A stretch of DNA of 15,902 nucleotides from an uncultured Campylobacter sp. (GCF_938031315.1 NZ_CALHHT010000117.1:1-15902); one strand, 5' to 3'; shown: positions 1 through 6,460, counted from the stretch's first letter. Numbers and translations: made by a program. Notes: generated by a model not told the origin, from the sequence alone.

Positions 1-6
1 CGGAAT

Positions 7-15
7 GGGGGGGGG
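7..15. repeat. Homopolymeric G9 tract (C9 on the minus strand)
   Basis: Nine consecutive G residues lie at the window edge. Long G/C runs are the classic contingency loci of Campylobacter, where slipped-strand mispairing switches surface-structure genes on and off. On the plus strand the three frames that cross the run stop at 16-18, 69-71 and 86-88, so a one-base slip would change the C-terminal end of any plus-strand gene entering from the left. Whether such a gene exists lies outside the window. The run is directly visible; the phase-variation role is inference. Confidence 0.75.
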
Positions 16-31
16 TAACTGTTCGCGCAGT

Positions 32-166
32 TCGTGCGCACAGCTTCGGACGCAGAAGTACGCCACTCTAGCGCGCAGTCGGACGTAGGAGGATAGCTAT
101 TCGCTGTGGCTCGTGCACAGCTTCGGACGCAGGAGCGCAATCGCTCGTGCTGCAGCTTAAACGCAG
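32..166. repeat. Cluster of degenerate short repeats
   Basis: An 18-base word, GCACAGCTTCGGACGCAG, occurs exactly at 38-55 and again at 115-132. The match extends leftwards (TCGTG, with two extra bases in the first copy), giving related blocks at 32-55 and 111-132. A third, more diverged block at 145-166 begins TCGTGC and ends ACGCAG, with the same CAGCTT core. Spacing is irregular (about 79 and 34 bases), so this is a decayed repeat cluster and not a CRISPR array or a clean tandem repeat. It lies in the intergenic region downstream of ttcA, next to the G9 tract. Its function is unknown. Confidence 0.6.
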
Positions 167-343
167 TGATCCAACGCTCGCGCTGCGGCTCGCGGTTCGT
201 TCGAGCACAGGGAGACAACTGCTCTTGCGTGTGTCAGGCTCATTCAAGCCGAAAAATCGAACTAGGCGTACGAAACTCATGTTATCGCAAGAACTGCGCG
301 CTTTGAATTCGCTTGAGCGGAGGAGTACAGACCGCTTAAAATT

Positions 344-1093
344 TTAAAATTTAGGCTCGAAAAAAGTATCTTCGTGGATGTTGGCAAAGGCGGCTTGCAG
401 GCTGATAAAAAACCTCGGATGAGCTTTTTCATACTGCGCCAGAAGCTCTTTCGTAGCGGCGCGCGCGGTGGGTTCCTTGCCGCCGTATTGCCTCGCGGGA
501 CAGACATCCTCCTCGCGCATGATCGGAAGCTCGTTATCTCTGGCGCAGGCGGCGATTTGGCGCTCGCGCACAAGAATGAACGGACGGATGATCACAAGCC
601 CGTTTTCGGCGACATAGCGCGGAGCGAGAGTGCGAAGCGCGCCGTTGAAGGTGAAATTCATAAAAAAGCTCTCCGCGGCGTCATCGAGGTGGTGGGCGAT
701 GGCGATCTTATTAAAGCCGTGTTCGAGCGCGTAGGAGTAGATGTATCCGCGCCTCATACGCGAGCAAAAGCTGCAAAACGTGGTGTTTGCGCGGATCTTT
801 TCCTTGCCGAATTCAAAAATTTTAGTATCGATTATCTCGTAGGGGATCTCGTGCTCTTTAAAATGCGCGCTTATCTCGCGCAGATCCTCGCCGATACCGT
901 AAGTAACGGTGACGGCTCGAAACTCCCAATCTAGCGGGCTTACGCTTTGGAAATACTTCAGCACGTGCGCCAGGCTCATGCTGTCCTTGCCGCCGCTAAG
1001 AGCTAGTAAAATTTTATCGCCGCGCTCAAACATCTTGTATTTGGCGTTAGTTTGTCCGACGCGGCGAAGTAGCTTTTTGGAGAGGTTTATCAT
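344..1093 (-). CDS. ttcA: TtcA-like tRNA 2-thiocytidine synthetase (PP-loop ATPase)
   Basis: A 249-residue cytoplasmic PP-loop protein. The ATP pyrophosphatase loop SGGKDS is at residues 33-38 and a conserved HHLDDAAESF stretch is at 134-143. Two cysteines in CSFCSRMRRG (C107, C110) and a third in VCPA (C198) match the three cysteines that hold the [4Fe-4S] cluster in TtcA. TtcA activates C32 of certain tRNAs by adenylation and inserts sulfur to make 2-thiocytidine. The CSxCSRMRRG motif favours TtcA over TilS, the related lysidine synthase. The protein is shorter than E. coli TtcA (about 310 residues), mainly at the ends. The ATG overlaps the mtnN stop as ATGA, indicating translational coupling. 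It is the last gene of the block. The family call is firm; the exact tRNA substrate is inferred. Confidence 0.88.
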   Translation of the reverse strand: MINLSKKLLRRVGQTNAKYKMFERGDKILLALSGGKDSMSLAHVLKYFQSVSPLDWEFRAVTVTYGIGEDLREISAHFKEHEIPYEIIDTKIFEFGKEKIRANTTFCSFCSRMRRGYIYSYALEHGFNKIAIAHHLDDAAESFFMNFTFNGALRTLAPRYVAENGLVIIRPFILVRERQIAACARDNELPIMREEDVCPARQYGGKEPTARAATKELLAQYEKAHPRFFISLQAAFANIHEDTFFEPKF

Positions 1094-1788
1094 AACCTTT
1101 CGATCATTTTTAGGACGAAATTTGCGCTCGTTTGCGCGCTTTTTACCATAAACTCGTCAAAATCGAACTCGGCTTTGTGTCCCGCCTCGTCGCTTATCGC
1201 GCGCAGCACGCAAAACGGCACGCCCAGCGCGTCGCACACCTGCGCTACGCTCGCTCCCTCCATCTCGACCGCGCTCGCGTCAAACGTCCGCTCGATCCAG
1301 CTCTTGCGCTCCTCACCGCTTACGAACTGATCGCCGCTAGCGATGACGCCCGATTTTAGCGTGATGCCTAGCTGCTCGGCGACGCTTTGCGCGATAGAAT
1401 TTAGCTTCGCGTCGGTTTGAACCGAAATTTTACTTCCCGGCACGAATCCGTGCGGATGCCCAAACGCCGTGATGTCCAGATCGTGCTGCACGAGCGCGGT
1501 AGCGTATAAAATTTCGCCGATCTTAATGCCGCGCTTCAAAGCCCCCGCGACGCCCGTAAAAATGAGCGCGCGCGCGCCGAATCTCTCGATCATAACCGTA
1601 GCGGTCAGGGCGGAATTTACCTTGCCGATCTTCGAATACGCGATCACGAGATCGTGGCCGTTAAGCTTAGCGGCGTAGAATTTATTATTCGCGTGCTCCA
1701 CAGCCTCCACGCTCACGCCCCGCTCGCGCAGCGCGGACAGCAGCGGCTCGATCTCTTCGGGCATGGCGCCTAAGATCGCTACTTTCAT
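1090..1788 (-). CDS. mtnN: 5'-methylthioadenosine/S-adenosylhomocysteine nucleosidase (MTAN/Pfs)
   Basis: A 232-residue cytoplasmic nucleoside hydrolase, the usual size for MTAN. The N-terminal GAMPEE segment supplies Glu12. The substrate-binding loop SGDQFV is at 151-156, VEMEG at 174-178 supplies the second glutamate (E177), and RAISD at 196-200 supplies the catalytic aspartate (D200). These correspond to E12, E174 and D197 of E. coli. The enzyme cleaves the N-glycosidic bond of methylthioadenosine and S-adenosylhomocysteine, feeding methionine salvage and autoinducer-2 precursor supply. In Campylobacter and Helicobacter the same enzyme also hydrolyses 6-amino-6-deoxyfutalosine in the futalosine route to menaquinone, so it may be essential here (established for relatives, inferred here). 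Its start overlaps the fabD stop as ATGA and its stop overlaps the ttcA start in the same way. Confidence 0.95.
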   Translation of the reverse strand: MKVAILGAMPEEIEPLLSALRERGVSVEAVEHANNKFYAAKLNGHDLVIAYSKIGKVNSALTATVMIERFGARALIFTGVAGALKRGIKIGEILYATALVQHDLDITAFGHPHGFVPGSKISVQTDAKLNSIAQSVAEQLGITLKSGVIASGDQFVSGEERKSWIERTFDASAVEMEGASVAQVCDALGVPFCVLRAISDEAGHKAEFDFDEFMVKSAQTSANFVLKMIERL

Positions 1789-2729
1789 CCATTCTCCTTT
1801 GCAAATTTTAGAAACTCGTCTAGGCTCGCAAGATCCGTGATGCTGAAAGTCGGCTTTTGCGTGATCTTTTTGTTTATCCCTTTTAAAACCGTCGCGCCGA
1901 ACTCGACGAAGCAGTCCGCCTCACCCTCATAATTTTTGATACTTTGCTTGTAAAGCACAGGGCCAATAAGCTGGGCTTTCAGCAGCTCTAGCGCTTCGGA
2001 TTTCGTCGTGTATGCGCGCGCTGTGGCATTAGCGACGACGGGGGCAAAGCTCTCTTTTAACGCGGGGCGCAAAAATTCCAAAAGCTCGTCGCTAGCACTC
2101 CCTAGCATCGGGCAGTGGCTCGCGACGCTCATATTAAGTAGCATTGCGCGCTTTGCGCCCGCGGCTTTAAACTCGCCTTCAAGCGCTGCGAGATCATCTT
2201 TTTTGCCAGCGACTACGATCTGCCCGTCGCAGTTATAATTCGCCGCCCAAACCTGCTTGCCTGCGCTCGTCGCATCCGCGCAAATTTTTTCAACCGCCTC
2301 GTCGGCAAGAGCCAAGATCACCATCATTCCGGCACCTTTGCCCTCGCAGGCGCTCTGCATAAGCCTGCCGCGAATATTTACTAGCTTTAGCATCTGCTTC
2401 GGCTCTATTCCTCCCGCAGCGCTTAGCGCGCTAAACTCGCCCAGTGAGTGTCCGAGTAAAAACTGCGGAGCGATGCTAAGCTTTTCTTGATCCAGCCTTT
2501 CTTGTAGCGCCGCAAGCGCCATCATGGAATTTAATGCAATCGCAGGCTGCGTAAATTCCGAAACGTCGAGCTTGTCGTTAGGCTCAAATAGTAAATTTTT
2601 AAAATCGATGCCCGTAAAGTCTGAAGCCTCATCCAAAAGCGCGCGCGCAGGATCGGAGCTCTCGTAAAACTCCATGCCCATGCCTACGCTTTGGCAGCCC
2701 TGTCCGGGGAAGATAAAAGCAAATTTCAT
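1785..2729 (-). CDS. fabD: Malonyl-CoA:ACP transacylase FabD
   Basis: A 314-residue cytoplasmic enzyme of type II fatty acid synthesis. It transfers malonyl groups from CoA to acyl carrier protein to supply chain extension. The N-terminal FIFPGQG motif carries the oxyanion-hole glutamine. GHSLGE at 93-98 contains the nucleophile Ser95, and the partner histidine is in SVASHCPML (His205). E. coli FabD is 309 residues, so this is full length. A frame open for 25 further codons upstream exists, but it runs back into the slyD tail sequence in another frame and encodes Arg-rich nonsense. The ATG at 2729 is preceded by AGGA that overlaps the slyD stop region, and gives the canonical MKFAFIFPGQG start. 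Only 8 bases separate it from slyD, and it overlaps mtnN by 4 bases. Confidence 0.96.
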   Translation of the reverse strand: MKFAFIFPGQGCQSVGMGMEFYESSDPARALLDEASDFTGIDFKNLLFEPNDKLDVSEFTQPAIALNSMMALAALQERLDQEKLSIAPQFLLGHSLGEFSALSAAGGIEPKQMLKLVNIRGRLMQSACEGKGAGMMVILALADEAVEKICADATSAGKQVWAANYNCDGQIVVAGKKDDLAALEGEFKAAGAKRAMLLNMSVASHCPMLGSASDELLEFLRPALKESFAPVVANATARAYTTKSEALELLKAQLIGPVLYKQSIKNYEGEADCFVEFGATVLKGINKKITQKPTFSITDLASLDEFLKFAKENG

Positions 2730-2737
2730 AAAAAATC

Positions 2738-3385
2738 CTAATGTTCGTGATGGTGCCCGCCGCAGCACTCGTGATCTTTCCCGTGATCGTGGCCCCCGCA
2801 GCATTCATGACCGTCTGCATGCCCATGGCCTCCGCAACACTCGTGATCCTCTGCGTGATCGTGTCCGTGTCCGCCGCAGCACTCGTGTCCCTCGTGATGG
2901 CTGTGTCCGCAGCCGCAGCTGTGCGCACCCTCCGGCTGGCCGGTAAGAATTTCGTCCGCCGTCGCTTCTCGGTTCTCGACGATTTTTACGTTAAATTCCA
3001 GCTCTTTGCCCGCGAATGGATGGTTAAAGTCGATGGTGACATCCTGCTCGCCGATAGCTTTGACGCTCACGCGGGTAGTCGCGCCGTCCTCCGCCTGACC
3101 GAAAAGCTCCATACCGACGACCAGATCGATGCCCGCAAACTGCTCTTTAGGCAGGATCTGCACGGCATCCTCTCTATACTCGCCGACCCCGTCGCTCGGG
3201 CTTATGCGAACCGTTTTGCTCTCGCCCGCTTGTAGATTTAAAATTTCATCTTCCAGCTTTTGGATGATTTGATCTTTACCGCTAAGAAAGGCGATCGGGT
3301 CGGAGTTTAAATTTGACTCTAAAATTTCACCGGTTTTGCCGTCTTTTAGCTCATAATGCATCTTTATAACTCGGTTGTTAGCCAT
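2738..3385 (-). CDS. slyD: SlyD-type FKBP peptidyl-prolyl isomerase with His/Cys-rich metal-binding tail
   Basis: A 215-residue cytoplasmic protein. Residues 1 to about 145 are an FKBP domain with the chaperone flap insert typical of SlyD. The NHPFAGKELEF motif at 121-131 is characteristic of the family, which isomerises Xaa-Pro bonds and chaperones folding. Residues 155-215 form an extreme metal-binding tail with 19 His and 10 Cys in 61 residues, built around four copies of HECCGGH (167-173, 181-187, 193-199, 205-211). SlyD tails bind Ni(II), Zn(II), Cu(II) and Co(II). In E. coli and Helicobacter SlyD assists hydrogenase and urease nickel supply, so a nickel role is a reasonable inference. 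The start follows a good AGGAGA site. It is 49 bases downstream of cpoB and 8 bases upstream of fabD. Confidence 0.95.
   Translation of the reverse strand: MANNRVIKMHYELKDGKTGEILESNLNSDPIAFLSGKDQIIQKLEDEILNLQAGESKTVRISPSDGVGEYREDAVQILPKEQFAGIDLVVGMELFGQAEDGATTRVSVKAIGEQDVTIDFNHPFAGKELEFNVKIVENREATADEILTGQPEGAHSCGCGHSHHEGHECCGGHGHDHAEDHECCGGHGHADGHECCGGHDHGKDHECCGGHHHEH
2753..2887 (-). repeat. In-frame DNA repeats encoding the HECCGGH units of SlyD
   Basis: Four imperfect units spaced 42, 36 and 36 bases apart encode the HECCGGH motif and its acidic/His linker. On the plus strand each is seen as CCGCAGCACTCGTG or a close variant. Every spacing is a multiple of three, so gain or loss of a unit would keep the SlyD frame. 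The array may vary in length between strains (inference). Confidence 0.7.
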
Positions 3386-3434
3386 AGTTTTCTCCTGTTT
3401 AGAATTTTATTTTGAGTTTGTATTTAAATTTAGA

Positions 3435-4253
3435 TTATCTAGTGGACGCAGCTTTAGCTTCTTTGGAGTCTGGATATGAAGCCTTTAACGCTTTGTAGAA
3501 TTTATCTGCGCTGTCTTTATCGCCGATCTTATCGAAGCTGATCGCGGTATGATAAAGAAGTTTTGGGGTGTAGTCTTGGCTCTCGTTGTGCGAGATGCTC
3601 TTTTTATAATAGTTTATCGCTTCTGCGTATGAGCCGGAAAAATATGAAATTTCGCCCAGCATATAGTTTGCCTTCGCCGGCTTGTAATTTTTGGATACTA
3701 GATAGGTGTAGCGCTCTTTTGCGCCGGAATAGTCTTTTTTAGAATATAAAGCGTCGGCCTCTTTCAACACTGAAGCCTGATCTTTTGATTTAAAATCGGA
3801 ATCTGTTTTTGTGCTAGCGGGAGCCGGAGCAGTGCCTGCGTCTAATTCAGCGTTTTTTTTTACGCTGCCGCCGCTGCCTAATTTTTTATTGATCTCTGCG
3901 ATTTGAGCTTTTATAGTAGCGATATCTCGTTTCATCTGATCTAGCTCGCTGCTGCCTTGGCTTTTGCCAGTAGCGCGAATTTCTAGATCTGCCACCCTAT
4001 TTTCCAGGTTCGAAATTTTAGAATTTGTTCCTTCAAGAACGCTTCGCAAACCTTCGACACTCTCGCGTGTATTATCTACACTAGTTTGCATTTCGCTTAT
4101 ACGCTTGCGGTTATCGCGCAATACTTGCTCGTTTTCAGTTAGTCCGTAAGAGCTGCCTGAATCAATATTGCCAGCATCAAATGCAGAAGTTTCTGCATTT
4201 AAAAAAGTGGCAGCTCCCAAAAGAGCCGCCACCGTGAAATTTTTAAATTTCAA
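3435..4253 (-). CDS. cpoB: CpoB/YbgF-like Tol-Pal periplasmic coiled-coil and TPR protein
   Basis: A predicted periplasmic protein of 272 residues. A signal peptide starts MKFKNFTVAALLG and ends near LNA-ET (cut after about residue 20). A polar coiled coil spans roughly 40-125, a Ser/Ala/Pro linker follows, and tetratricopeptide repeats fill about 163-270. This is the architecture of CpoB (YbgF, about 263 residues in E. coli), which links Tol function with peptidoglycan synthesis during constriction. I chose the TTG at 4253, one base after the pal stop. The frame stays open to an ATG at 4295, but that start would overlap pal by 41 bases and put 14 polar residues ahead of the signal peptide. 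It directly follows pal and is 49 bases from slyD. The family call is firm; the start is moderately sure. Confidence 0.88.
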   Translation of the reverse strand: MKFKNFTVAALLGAATFLNAETSAFDAGNIDSGSSYGLTENEQVLRDNRKRISEMQTSVDNTRESVEGLRSVLEGTNSKISNLENRVADLEIRATGKSQGSSELDQMKRDIATIKAQIAEINKKLGSGGSVKKNAELDAGTAPAPASTKTDSDFKSKDQASVLKEADALYSKKDYSGAKERYTYLVSKNYKPAKANYMLGEISYFSGSYAEAINYYKKSISHNESQDYTPKLLYHTAISFDKIGDKDSADKFYKALKASYPDSKEAKAASTR

Positions 4254-4254
4254 A

Positions 4255-4728
4255 TTAGAATCCAACTTTGAATTCGTCGCGTCTGTTTTGAGCATCGCAC
4301 TCTTTAGAATGCTCTGTGCAAACCATATTGCTTTCGCCGTAGCTTACTACGGAAATTCTGCTCTCATTTACGCCTTGAGCAACCAATGCGTCTTTAGCTG
4401 CAGTAGCTCTCTTTAGACCAAGAGCATAGTTGTACTCATCAGAACCCCACTCATCGCAGTTACCCTCAACTTTAACGGTTAGAGACTCTGCGCCTGCTTG
4501 GTTGAATAGAGCTGCATTGTTATTGATTGTGCCTTGTTGATCGGCTCTAATATTAAATTTATCAAAGTCGAAATAAACAGTGCCAACTTCACTTTGGATC
4601 TGAGATGCCAAAGCAGCTAGTCTATCTGCATTACTTGTGCTTGTAGTATCGGCCTCTGGGGTCTTTTTAGAACAACCGCTCAATAATAGAGCAGCAACTG
4701 CTATCGAAGATAAAACTAAATGTTTCAT
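4255..4728 (-). CDS. pal: Peptidoglycan-associated lipoprotein Pal (Omp18)
   Basis: A 157-residue outer-membrane lipoprotein. The signal peptide ends in a lipobox, LLSGC, with Cys19 as the lipidated residue. A short polar linker leads to an OmpA-like peptidoglycan-binding domain (about 48-155) with VYFDFDKFNIR at 51-61, the signature VEGNCDEWG at 87-95 and NRRDEFKV near the end. Pal binds peptidoglycan and TolB and ties the outer membrane to the wall. Most OmpA-like domains have EGHTDxRG; the Asn-Cys-Asp-Glu-Trp form is, as I recall, the usual Campylobacter Omp18 version and therefore not a defect. Cys91, Cys137 and Cys144 lie in the periplasmic domain and could include a disulfide. It has its own likely promoter in the gap after tolB and an AAAGGAT ribosome binding site. 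Confidence 0.96.
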   Translation of the reverse strand: MKHLVLSSIAVAALLLSGCSKKTPEADTTSTSNADRLAALASQIQSEVGTVYFDFDKFNIRADQQGTINNNAALFNQAGAESLTVKVEGNCDEWGSDEYNYALGLKRATAAKDALVAQGVNESRISVVSYGESNMVCTEHSKECDAQNRRDEFKVGF

Positions 4729-4757
4729 TTTCTATCCTTTCAAAAAAAATTGAAGTC

Positions 4758-4766
4758 ATTATATCA
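4758..4766 (-). promoter_or_regulatory. Extended -10 promoter upstream of pal
   Basis: On the minus strand the sequence TGATATAAT gives a perfect TATAAT hexamer (4763-4758) with the TGn extension. It sits in the AT-rich 55-base gap between tolB and pal. Campylobacter sigma-70 promoters rely on the -10 and often lack a -35 box, and none is obvious here. Transcription would begin near 4750, leaving a leader of about 20 bases with an AAAGGAT ribosome binding site before the pal ATG. This would let pal and cpoB be made in excess over the upstream tol genes (inference). Confidence 0.55.
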
Positions 4767-4783
4767 CGAGATTTTTTAATATT

Positions 4784-6031
4784 TTACCAATCAACCGATT
4801 GAATTTTACCCACTCTTAACGGAAATTGGAAACTTTTATTCTCGTTAACTCTGATAATACCTACCGAGCTTCCGCTGCCGTCTTGCTTGATAAACATAAT
4901 GCTGCCGCCATCGCTAGAAAATCTAGGAAACATATTTTTGCCGCTAGCCGTTAACTGGCGAATCATATCGGTTTGAGTTGAGATTAAATATATATTAAAT
5001 CCGCCCCCGCCGTCGCGACTAGAGTAAGTAACATAATTGCCATTTGTGCTGATGGAGTTATTATTTTTGCCGTGATAGACGAGCTGCTGAACGTTACCGC
5101 CGTTTATGCTAGTGGCAAATACGTTTGGATAACCTAAACGATCGCTCACAAAAGCCACGCGCGAATCGCCGTCGATAAAATTTCCATTTACATCAATGCC
5201 AGCGTAATCGGTAATTTGCTTAGCGCTGCCCGAGGCTATATCATACAAATAAATATCGGGTTGATCTTTAGGCGCATTGGTAATTAGAAGCTTTCTGCCG
5301 TCGGCACTTACATCCGAAGCTATTGTCATGCCGTGACCGGTAAAAATTTTACTTTTGCTACCGTTGGATAGATTAAATTTATAGATAGCGGGCGTATTTT
5401 TATTGACGTAATAGGTGTAATAAAATTCGTTCTGCGCCGCGCTTGCCCATTTAGGGAAGATATTTAATCCGCCGCGAAGCACCACCTGCTGGTAGGTAAG
5501 CGTATAGTCAGCCACCATGATCTCACTCTCACGCGTCGAAGTGTAGCGAGAGAGCAAAATCATCTCCTTCATCCAATCGACGTTTGAGTACCCTAGCTGC
5601 TTGACGATCTCAGATACCGCCATATGGGCTAAAAACGGATATTTCTCGGCATTTGATAGCGTAAAGCTCTTCTCGTACATCACCCTGCCGCTGTTTGCCT
5701 CAAGCACTTTGGCTTTTAGGCTCATCGGCGAGCTTTTATCACTTACCGCGTAGCGCACGATAAGAGCGGCACCGCTAGAGCCTAGATTGTCGGAAGCGCC
5801 CGCATCATAGCTACTTTGTAGATACTCGTCGCTGACCTCGAAAGTGGCGCCGACCTTTAGATCGCCCACCATAAGTTTAAAGAATTTGTTGCCAAATTCT
5901 GAATTTGCAAGGTTCGATGCATCCTGAACAACGATTTTAGGGAGATTTACCCCTTCGTTTACGATAGACATAGTCGCATCTGCCGCGAAAATGCTACTAC
6001 AAAATGCAAGAATCAAAAGTAGTTTCTTCAT
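4784..6031 (-). CDS. tolB: Tol-Pal system beta-propeller protein TolB
   Basis: A 415-residue periplasmic protein. The signal peptide (MKKLLLILAF..., cut near residues 16-17 in SIFAADA) is followed by a small N-terminal alpha/beta domain (to about 155). A C-terminal beta-propeller then repeats the pattern DxSxDGrxlxxxSxRxGxxxIYxxdlxxGxxxxLT, for example DVSADGRKLLITNA, SDRLGYPNVFATS and SSRDGGGGFNIYLIST. TolB binds Pal through the propeller and is pulled off Pal by energised TolA. The length is close to E. coli TolB (430). An AAGGAGA site at 6036-6042 precedes the ATG. It lies 15 bases downstream of the small TolA-domain paralogue and 55 bases before pal. Confidence 0.95.
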   Translation of the reverse strand: MKKLLLILAFCSSIFAADATMSIVNEGVNLPKIVVQDASNLANSEFGNKFFKLMVGDLKVGATFEVSDEYLQSSYDAGASDNLGSSGAALIVRYAVSDKSSPMSLKAKVLEANSGRVMYEKSFTLSNAEKYPFLAHMAVSEIVKQLGYSNVDWMKEMILLSRYTSTRESEIMVADYTLTYQQVVLRGGLNIFPKWASAAQNEFYYTYYVNKNTPAIYKFNLSNGSKSKIFTGHGMTIASDVSADGRKLLITNAPKDQPDIYLYDIASGSAKQITDYAGIDVNGNFIDGDSRVAFVSDRLGYPNVFATSINGGNVQQLVYHGKNNNSISTNGNYVTYSSRDGGGGFNIYLISTQTDMIRQLTASGKNMFPRFSSDGGSIMFIKQDGSGSSVGIIRVNENKSFQFPLRVGKIQSVDW

Positions 6032-6046
6032 CTTTTCTCCTTAAAT

Positions 6047-6442
6047 TTAATTTGCTACGTCGGATAATACCATTTCAAATGTGTGAGATTTATTATCCGG
6101 TGATTTTGGAAAGCTTCGCTTAGGAAGCTCATCTAAAAATTTCCTTAGCTTTTGGTTAAATTCTGTGCTACGCCCAAGCTCTAAAATTTGATAATTTAAA
6201 ACTCGTCCATTGTTGCTAAATTCTATGCGGACTCTAGCCTCATCGGAAATGCCTGCTTGATACTTCGTCCATAGAGCTTGCAATTTCGACGCCATCTGCG
6301 AAAAATAAGCATCTAGCTCCTTTGAAATTTGAATTTTACCAGATTTTTGCGAAACGGAATTTCTTTCATAAGTAAAATTCTGTTCCGAATCCGTCGCAAA
6401 AAGCATACAGCAAAACGCAAAAATACAAAAAAGTCTCTTCAC
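6047..6442 (-). CDS. Small secreted paralogue of the TolA/TonB C-terminal domain
   Basis: A 131-residue protein with a GTG start, preceded by AAGGA seven bases away. An N-terminal hydrophobic signal peptide (KRLFCIFAFCCMLFA, cut near residue 16) is followed by about 25 polar residues. The rest (about 43-130) is clearly homologous to the C-terminal domain of the adjacent TolA. By eye, 48 of 88 aligned positions are identical, including ELGR, TEFNQKLR, FLD and SFPKSPD. It lacks the internal cytoplasmic anchor and the Pro/Lys/Glu linker of TolA, so it cannot span the periplasm or couple to TolQR in the same way. It lies 18 bases after tolA and 15 before tolB, hence co-transcribed. It probably arose by partial duplication of tolA. 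A role as a TolB- or Pal-binding modulator is speculation. I do not recall it between tolA and tolB in C. jejuni. Confidence 0.85.
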   Translation of the reverse strand: MKRLFCIFAFCCMLFATDSEQNFTYERNSVSQKSGKIQISKELDAYFSQMASKLQALWTKYQAGISDEARVRIEFSNNGRVLNYQILELGRSTEFNQKLRKFLDELPKRSFPKSPDNKSHTFEMVLSDVAN

Positions 6443-6460
6443 TTTTTTTCCTTACAAATT

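Larger units (their letters stand above)
1..343. other. Non-coding or unassigned region downstream of ttcA
   Basis: No open frame here looks like a real gene. The short frames on both strands have low-complexity Arg/Ser/Cys-rich translations, no recognisable domain and no good ribosome binding site. The stretch contains the G9 tract, the degenerate repeats and, close to the ttcA stop, an AT-rich run with two AAATTT words (339-344 and 347-352). A short inverted repeat (AGCGG at 316-320 with CCGCT at 332-336, loop 11) is too weak and lacks a following T-run on the minus strand, so I do not call a terminator. The region could be a decayed gene or the start of a variable locus that continues to the left. 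Confidence 0.6.

Noticed and set aside
20..210. CRISPR-like or tRNA-like structure in the repeat region
   Set aside because: Repeat spacing is irregular and copies diverge, so it is not a CRISPR array; a GGTTCG word near 194 is not embedded in a cloverleaf I could draw.
310..340. Possible terminator hairpin after ttcA
   Set aside because: The stem is only five base pairs (316-320 with 332-336) with an 11-base loop and no T-run follows on the minus strand.
374..934. Long plus-strand frame of 186 codons opposite ttcA
   Set aside because: It lies entirely antisense to a gene with clear PP-loop and cysteine motifs; GC-rich codons leave antisense frames open.
1785..2804. Longer FabD frame with an Arg-rich N-terminal extension
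   Set aside because: The extra 25 codons overlap the slyD tail in another frame and have no family similarity; the ATG at 2729 has a ribosome binding site and the standard N-terminus.
2629..2946. His/Thr/Ala-rich and Arg-rich open frames on both strands over the slyD tail
   Set aside because: They are by-products of the repetitive His/Cys codons of slyD read in other frames; no start signals or domain similarity.
3386..3434. Promoter in the cpoB-slyD gap
   Set aside because: Only an indistinct AAAATAAAAT stretch is present, not enough to call a -10 element in AT-rich sequence.
4255..4728. Pal peptidoglycan-binding motif seemingly damaged (EGNCDEWG instead of EGHTDxRG)
   Set aside because: This variant is, to my knowledge, normal for Campylobacter Omp18, and the rest of the domain is intact.
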